Shown piece after piece: positions 60,532 through 64,000 of a stretch of DNA of 64,000 bases (position 1 is its first letter; each line of letters opens with the position of its first letter). The position numbers and the translations under genes are program-made. Under the pieces are notes generated by a model, which did not search any database, was not told the DNA's origin, and saw only the letters and a list, made by a program, of their open reading frames with translations. The stretch spans positions 41,011-105,010 of the forward strand of contig JAFMVE010000016.1 in assembly GCA_025499705.1 (NCBI GenBank), in the 5' to 3' direction. Source of the stretch: Carboxylicivirga caseinilyticus (GTDB taxonomy: Bacteria > Bacteroidota > Bacteroidia > Bacteroidales > Marinilabiliaceae).

Positions 60532-61155
60532 ATGGCGAAGAATAAATTCTATGTAGTTTGGAAAGGTGCGAAACCGGGTATTTATGGATCATGGGCCGAA
60601 TGCCAGGCTCAGATAAAAGGATTTGCCGGTGCCCTATACAAAGGATTTGAATCGCAAAGTGAAGCAATAAAAGCTTTTAAAAGTCCGCCACATAAATTCA
60701 TAGGACAAGGCAGTAAGACCTCTTCCACTCCTAAATTTAATCCCAAAAGTAATATTATCATCCCAAGCATTTCGGTTGATGCTGCTTGCAGTGGAAACCC
60801 GGGAGTGATGGAATATCAGGGGGTAAACACTCAGACCAAGGAACAACTTTTTCATATGAAATATCCCATTGGAACCAATAATATTGGTGAGTTTTTAGGG
60901 ATTGTTCATGGACTGTCATATCTAAAAAAACATAACCTGCCTATTCCAATTTATACCGACTCGAAAATTGCCATGGGTTGGGTTGAAAAAAAAGAATGTA
61001 AATCAAAATTGGAAGAGACTGCCAAAACCAAAGAGCTTTTTGATTTTGTAAGAAGGGCTGAAGCATGGCTGAAAAATAATACCTACTCAACCAAAATACT
61101 AAAATGGGACACAAAAAACTGGGGTGAGATTCCTGCTGACTTTGGCAGAAAGTAG
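60532..61155 (+). CDS. rnhA: ribonuclease H1 with N-terminal hybrid-binding domain
   Basis: A 207-residue RNase H. The N-terminal viroplasmin-like domain (about residues 1-50: FYVVWKGAKPGIYGSWAEC) binds RNA/DNA hybrids. The catalytic domain has ISVDAACSGNPG (first Asp), IGEFLGIVHGL (Glu), YTDSKIAMGWV (second Asp) and a C-terminal IPADFGRK (last Asp). Its stop abuts the stop of the convergent histidine kinase, with no spacer. Confidence 0.94.
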   Translation: MAKNKFYVVWKGAKPGIYGSWAECQAQIKGFAGALYKGFESQSEAIKAFKSPPHKFIGQGSKTSSTPKFNPKSNIIIPSISVDAACSGNPGVMEYQGVNTQTKEQLFHMKYPIGTNNIGEFLGIVHGLSYLKKHNLPIPIYTDSKIAMGWVEKKECKSKLEETAKTKELFDFVRRAEAWLKNNTYSTKILKWDTKNWGEIPADFGRK

Positions 61156-63039
61156 TTAGTTAATTTCCATGTATGGGATCCGGAAAGTGATTCTTGTTCC
61201 ACATAAGTCATAATCAGACAGATCTTCAATCTCCAACGCTTCTGCTTTCTTCCCCTGATGTTCATAAAGAAGACTGATACGATCTTTTGTTAATTGCATG
61301 GCTACAGATTTATGTGTGATTAACTTTTTCTTTTGCTGAGCCATCTTTATACCAATACCGTTATCTTCTATTGATATTGCGAGCTTATTCTTATCCTTAC
61401 TAAAAGTAACTTTAATAAATCCATCTTCCTTCATGGATAATCCGGCATGTTCAATGGCATTTTCAACAAATGGTTGCGATAACATGGGAGGAACCATTAC
61501 TTTTTCTATTTGTAACTGTTCATCTATTTGCAACGAAAAGTTTATCTTATTTTCAAACCTTCGATTCTGCAAACTCATATATTTCTCCAGTATTTCTTTC
61601 TCTTTCTTGAGTGTAATATTTTCTTCTTTAGCATACTGCAACACCAGACGCATTAAAGATGAAAAATCAGCTACAAAATCAATGGCTTCATCCTGATTTC
61701 CTTCAATAATAAAACATTGCAATGCCGAAAGTGAGTTAAATATAAAGTGAGGATTCATCTGTGTGCGCAGCACCTTATGCTCCATTATCTGACGTCGCTG
61801 CTTTTCTTTAATTTTCAGAATATAAACTCCAATTAAAACAAGTACTGCCGAGAACATAAAAAAGATAGATAAACCCCATAATAAAAGTTCATGCTGATGA
61901 TCTTTGGCTTTCAACTCCAACAACTCTTTTTCACTTTTCTCAGAGTGATATTTTTTTTCCAATTCAATTAGTCGTTCATATTTCTCCGCTGTAAAAATTG
62001 AATCAGCAATACTGTTATATCGTTCGTAAGTATCCAATGCCTTCTGATAATCCTCCATCTCTTTATAAACGAGATAAAGTGAATAGTAATTATCTTTCTT
62101 CAGGGTTAATAAATCCAGCTTTTCGTTCACTTCTTCAGCCAGCATGTAATACTCCAGTGCTTTCTTATAATTATCAACCTCTTTGTATGCATCACCAGTA
62201 CTTGAATAGGTCGATATCAACAGCATATAATTATTCGTTTCACGAAAGTGATTGATGGCTTCGTTAAAATAATCCAGGGCTCGTTGACTTTCACCTTTGT
62301 AAACAAATAAACATCCAAGATTTGTTGAAATCGCCGCCATTCTATCCTTATTGCCTAATTCGTTATAGGCAAAATAAGCCTTCCGGTAACTCTCCAAGGC
62401 TTTATCGTAATGATGCAGCATTGCATAAGTGATTCCCATGTTATTGGTTAAACCCGCTATACTCTCCTGATCTTTGTTCTTTTCATATAGCTTTAATGCA
62501 ATATTATAGTGCTCAAACTGCTGATCATACCTTTCCCACTTTCCATAAACCATGCCTATATTATGATGAGCACGGGCTATTCCTAATTCATCACCTAACA
62601 CTTTTTGAATTTCCAAAGCAGAATTGAAATTCTCTAACGCTACAGCGTACTGCCCCAGATAATAAAACACCAATCCTATATTATTGTAAGAGGTAGCTTG
62701 TTGTTCCTTATCCCCTATTCCCTGGTAGCTGGATAAAGCTCTTTGATAATATACTTTAGCTGAGTCAAACTCTTGCAAATAAAAATAAGCCTCGGCAAGC
62801 GCCTCATTAGAATAGGCATTGGCTTTCAACTTTTTTGAAGAGGGATTATTTAACAGATCATAAGCCAATTCCTTACAGCTATCAGGATTTTCAGAGGCAA
62901 GTTGAATTAGTTCAATGGCTTTTCCAACAATTGAATCTTCCGCAATTGCCAATTCCCCATCATCAGCCCTCATTTCATTAGAGCTTAAAAATACCAAAGC
63001 AATTAAGGTAATTAACTTATAGATTTGTTCAATGTCCAT
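61156..63039 (-). CDS. TPR-containing sensor histidine kinase (LytS/YehU type)
   Basis: A 627-residue kinase. A weakly hydrophobic N-terminus may be a signal. Residues about 50-340 hold some seven tetratricopeptide repeats, such as ATSYNNIGLVFYYLGQYAVA and ALEYYMLAEEVNEKLDLL. One transmembrane helix (LLLWGLSIFFMFSAVLVLIG) follows. The His_kinase domain has His431 in TQMNPHFIFNSLSALQ, and the ATP-binding IEDNGIGI. The cognate LytTR regulator is not in the window. Confidence 0.93.
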   Translation of the reverse strand: MDIEQIYKLITLIALVFLSSNEMRADDGELAIAEDSIVGKAIELIQLASENPDSCKELAYDLLNNPSSKKLKANAYSNEALAEAYFYLQEFDSAKVYYQRALSSYQGIGDKEQQATSYNNIGLVFYYLGQYAVALENFNSALEIQKVLGDELGIARAHHNIGMVYGKWERYDQQFEHYNIALKLYEKNKDQESIAGLTNNMGITYAMLHHYDKALESYRKAYFAYNELGNKDRMAAISTNLGCLFVYKGESQRALDYFNEAINHFRETNNYMLLISTYSSTGDAYKEVDNYKKALEYYMLAEEVNEKLDLLTLKKDNYYSLYLVYKEMEDYQKALDTYERYNSIADSIFTAEKYERLIELEKKYHSEKSEKELLELKAKDHQHELLLWGLSIFFMFSAVLVLIGVYILKIKEKQRRQIMEHKVLRTQMNPHFIFNSLSALQCFIIEGNQDEAIDFVADFSSLMRLVLQYAKEENITLKKEKEILEKYMSLQNRRFENKINFSLQIDEQLQIEKVMVPPMLSQPFVENAIEHAGLSMKEDGFIKVTFSKDKNKLAISIEDNGIGIKMAQQKKKLITHKSVAMQLTKDRISLLYEHQGKKAEALEIEDLSDYDLCGTRITFRIPYMEIN

Positions 63040-63241
63040 TATAAGATCAGGTTGCCCAGTTTTTTATTCCTTCAAAAGTAATACTATTTTTTTAATAGAA
63101 TTTTATCTGCGTGATTAGACTTTCAATCAAAACAATATTATAACATCAAATGAATAAGCAAGATAGAACATTGTTTATTCATTTTCTGATTAAATTGACT
63201 TAATTAATCATAAACTATCTTACTATTTAATTAATTTAATC

Positions 63242-63249
63242 TATTTTTG
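63242..63249 (+). promoter_or_regulatory. -7 box for the outer-membrane protein gene
   Basis: TATTTTTG fits TAnnTTTG, 32 bases before the ATG at 63282. The -33 region is AT-rich without a clear TTTG. Confidence 0.5.
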
Positions 63250-63281
63250 AATAACCTTTTTAATTATAAACTAGAACACAT

Positions 63282-63884
63282 ATGAAAAAAGTATTTTTTA
63301 TTGTAGCGTTTTTAGCTATTAACTTAAGTTCATTCGCTCAAACTGAGAAAGGAAAAATCATTATGTCAGGCACATCTGACTTGGGGTTATCATCAACAAC
63401 AACTAAATTTGAATATGATGGAGAGTCATATAGTGATGATATTAAATCCACACAATTCAACATAACTCCTTCCTTGGGCTACTTCGTAATTGACAATCTG
63501 GCATTAGGATTGTCAATTGACTTTGAAAGCACAAAACAAAAAGTTTCTTCTGACTCTTATACATCCAATTCACTCTTATTTGGTCCATTCGCACGTTATT
63601 ATGTTGGATCCGGAAATATAAAACCATATATACAAGGGGATTTTCTGTTTGGCAATCAAAAATCAAAGTATGATTATTCAGGAGTAAATATGAGTGGTGA
63701 ATCTAAAAACAATGTTTCTGCATGGGACCTGGGTGTTGGCCTTGGGTTTTTCCTGAATGATTTTATTTCACTTGACCTTGGATTAGGCTATGGATCAATA
63801 ACTATGTCTGATGGTGATAATAGTAAAGATAAAACAATAATTAGTGGAGTAGCTCTTAGTGGTGGATTTGCCATATTTTTCTAA
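63282..63884 (+). CDS. small outer-membrane beta-barrel protein
   Basis: A 200-residue exported protein. Signal: KKVFFIVAFLAINLSSFAQ, cleaved after the Gln-type site typical of this phylum. The mature part alternates amphipathic strands (FNITPSLGYFVIDNLALGLS, LLFGPFARYYVGSGNIKPYI, WDLGVGLGFFLNDFISLDLG) and ends with Phe (FAIFF), the usual BAM recognition ending. It fits an 8-strand barrel such as OmpW or PorT-like members. Role unknown. Confidence 0.85.
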   Translation: MKKVFFIVAFLAINLSSFAQTEKGKIIMSGTSDLGLSSTTTKFEYDGESYSDDIKSTQFNITPSLGYFVIDNLALGLSIDFESTKQKVSSDSYTSNSLLFGPFARYYVGSGNIKPYIQGDFLFGNQKSKYDYSGVNMSGESKNNVSAWDLGVGLGFFLNDFISLDLGLGYGSITMSDGDNSKDKTIISGVALSGGFAIFF

Positions 63885-63908
63885 TACTACTTTACAATAA
63901 ACATTTAA

Positions 63909-64000
63909 GAGGGTGTCCAAAAAGTGATTCTGCAAATAAGGAATCTTTCAAATTGTAACTTTACTTTCATTATACCCCACCAAACCTCCCCTAAAAGGGA
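63909..64000. other. possible insertion-sequence or repeat edge, cut by the window
   Basis: GAGGGTGTCCAAAAAGTGAT resembles ends of some Bacteroidota insertion sequences. The final bases, TCCCCTAAAAGGGA, begin a palindrome-like motif that continues beyond the window. Neither is enough to name an element. Confidence 0.25.

Noticed and set aside
1..64000. CRISPR arrays, phage structural genes, toxin-antitoxin or restriction systems
   Set aside because: No evenly spaced repeat array, no cas, capsid, terminase, toxin or restriction-modification motif was found on either strand.

Overview
The window reads as chromosome of a low-GC member of the Bacteroidota, probably a marine or anaerobic Bacteroidales/Marinilabiliales-type organism. 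Signs are a GldH lipoprotein beside holB and a PSP1-domain gene, a secreted S46 dipeptidyl-peptidase, TAnnTTTG -7 boxes, a tRNA without encoded CCA, an IntDOT-like tyrosine recombinase and a DUF4248-like element protein. The genus cannot be fixed from the sequence.

Layout. (1) 0-10.9 kb, all on +: a metabolic and redox run of kduI, a DUF1847 protein, a PNPOx-like protein, fabF, a COG0731 radical SAM enzyme, a corrinoid adenosyltransferase, a thioesterase fragment, a COG1237 MBL hydrolase, an orphan ModA lipoprotein, a CoA-disulfide-reductase/rhodanese fusion, a BASS transporter with CBS domains, and a PerR-like regulator with a 1-Cys peroxiredoxin. (2) 10.9-14.2 kb: a small element with GTTAAC repeats, a DUF4248-like protein, a J-domain protein, two tiny ORFs and a large serine recombinase whose 3' end reads through what looks like a tRNA 3' end and its terminator. 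(3) 14.2-47.2 kb: an AT-rich block rich in ion, phosphate and envelope functions. It holds a GNAT-nitrilase fusion, a 1667-residue cation-chloride-cotransporter/P-loop ATPase fusion, an MscS-like channel, a GDPD-hydrolase-GlpD lipid-salvage operon, CaCA and CPA2 antiporters, two YkuD L,D-transpeptidases, an ECF sigma factor, a divergent PiT-like transporter, two beta-lactamase-fold proteins, a nucleotide-transporter/HEAT fusion, an exported PEP-synthase-like dikinase, PPK2, an aspartoacylase-like enzyme and oligopeptidase B. (4) 47.2-49.8 kb: recombinase debris, an intact tyrosine integrase and tRNA-Arg(CCG). (5) 49.8-64 kb: ordinary core genes (nifU-like, mrp, ATL, trmB, gldH, PSP1, holB, radical SAM, glycosyltransferase, DPP, RNase H1, TPR histidine kinase, OMP), by eye richer in GC than region 3.

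The accessory block lies between two recombinase loci, and both ends carry a near-identical 17-base sequence in direct orientation (14187 and 49574). It may be a genomic island of about 35 kb, although this is not proven. The genes most worth attention are the transporter-ATPase fusion with its MscS neighbour, and the pairing of a nucleotide translocase with an exported ATP-grasp/phosphohistidine dikinase and PPK2. Together these suggest a module linking phosphate, nucleotides, osmotic state and the periplasm.
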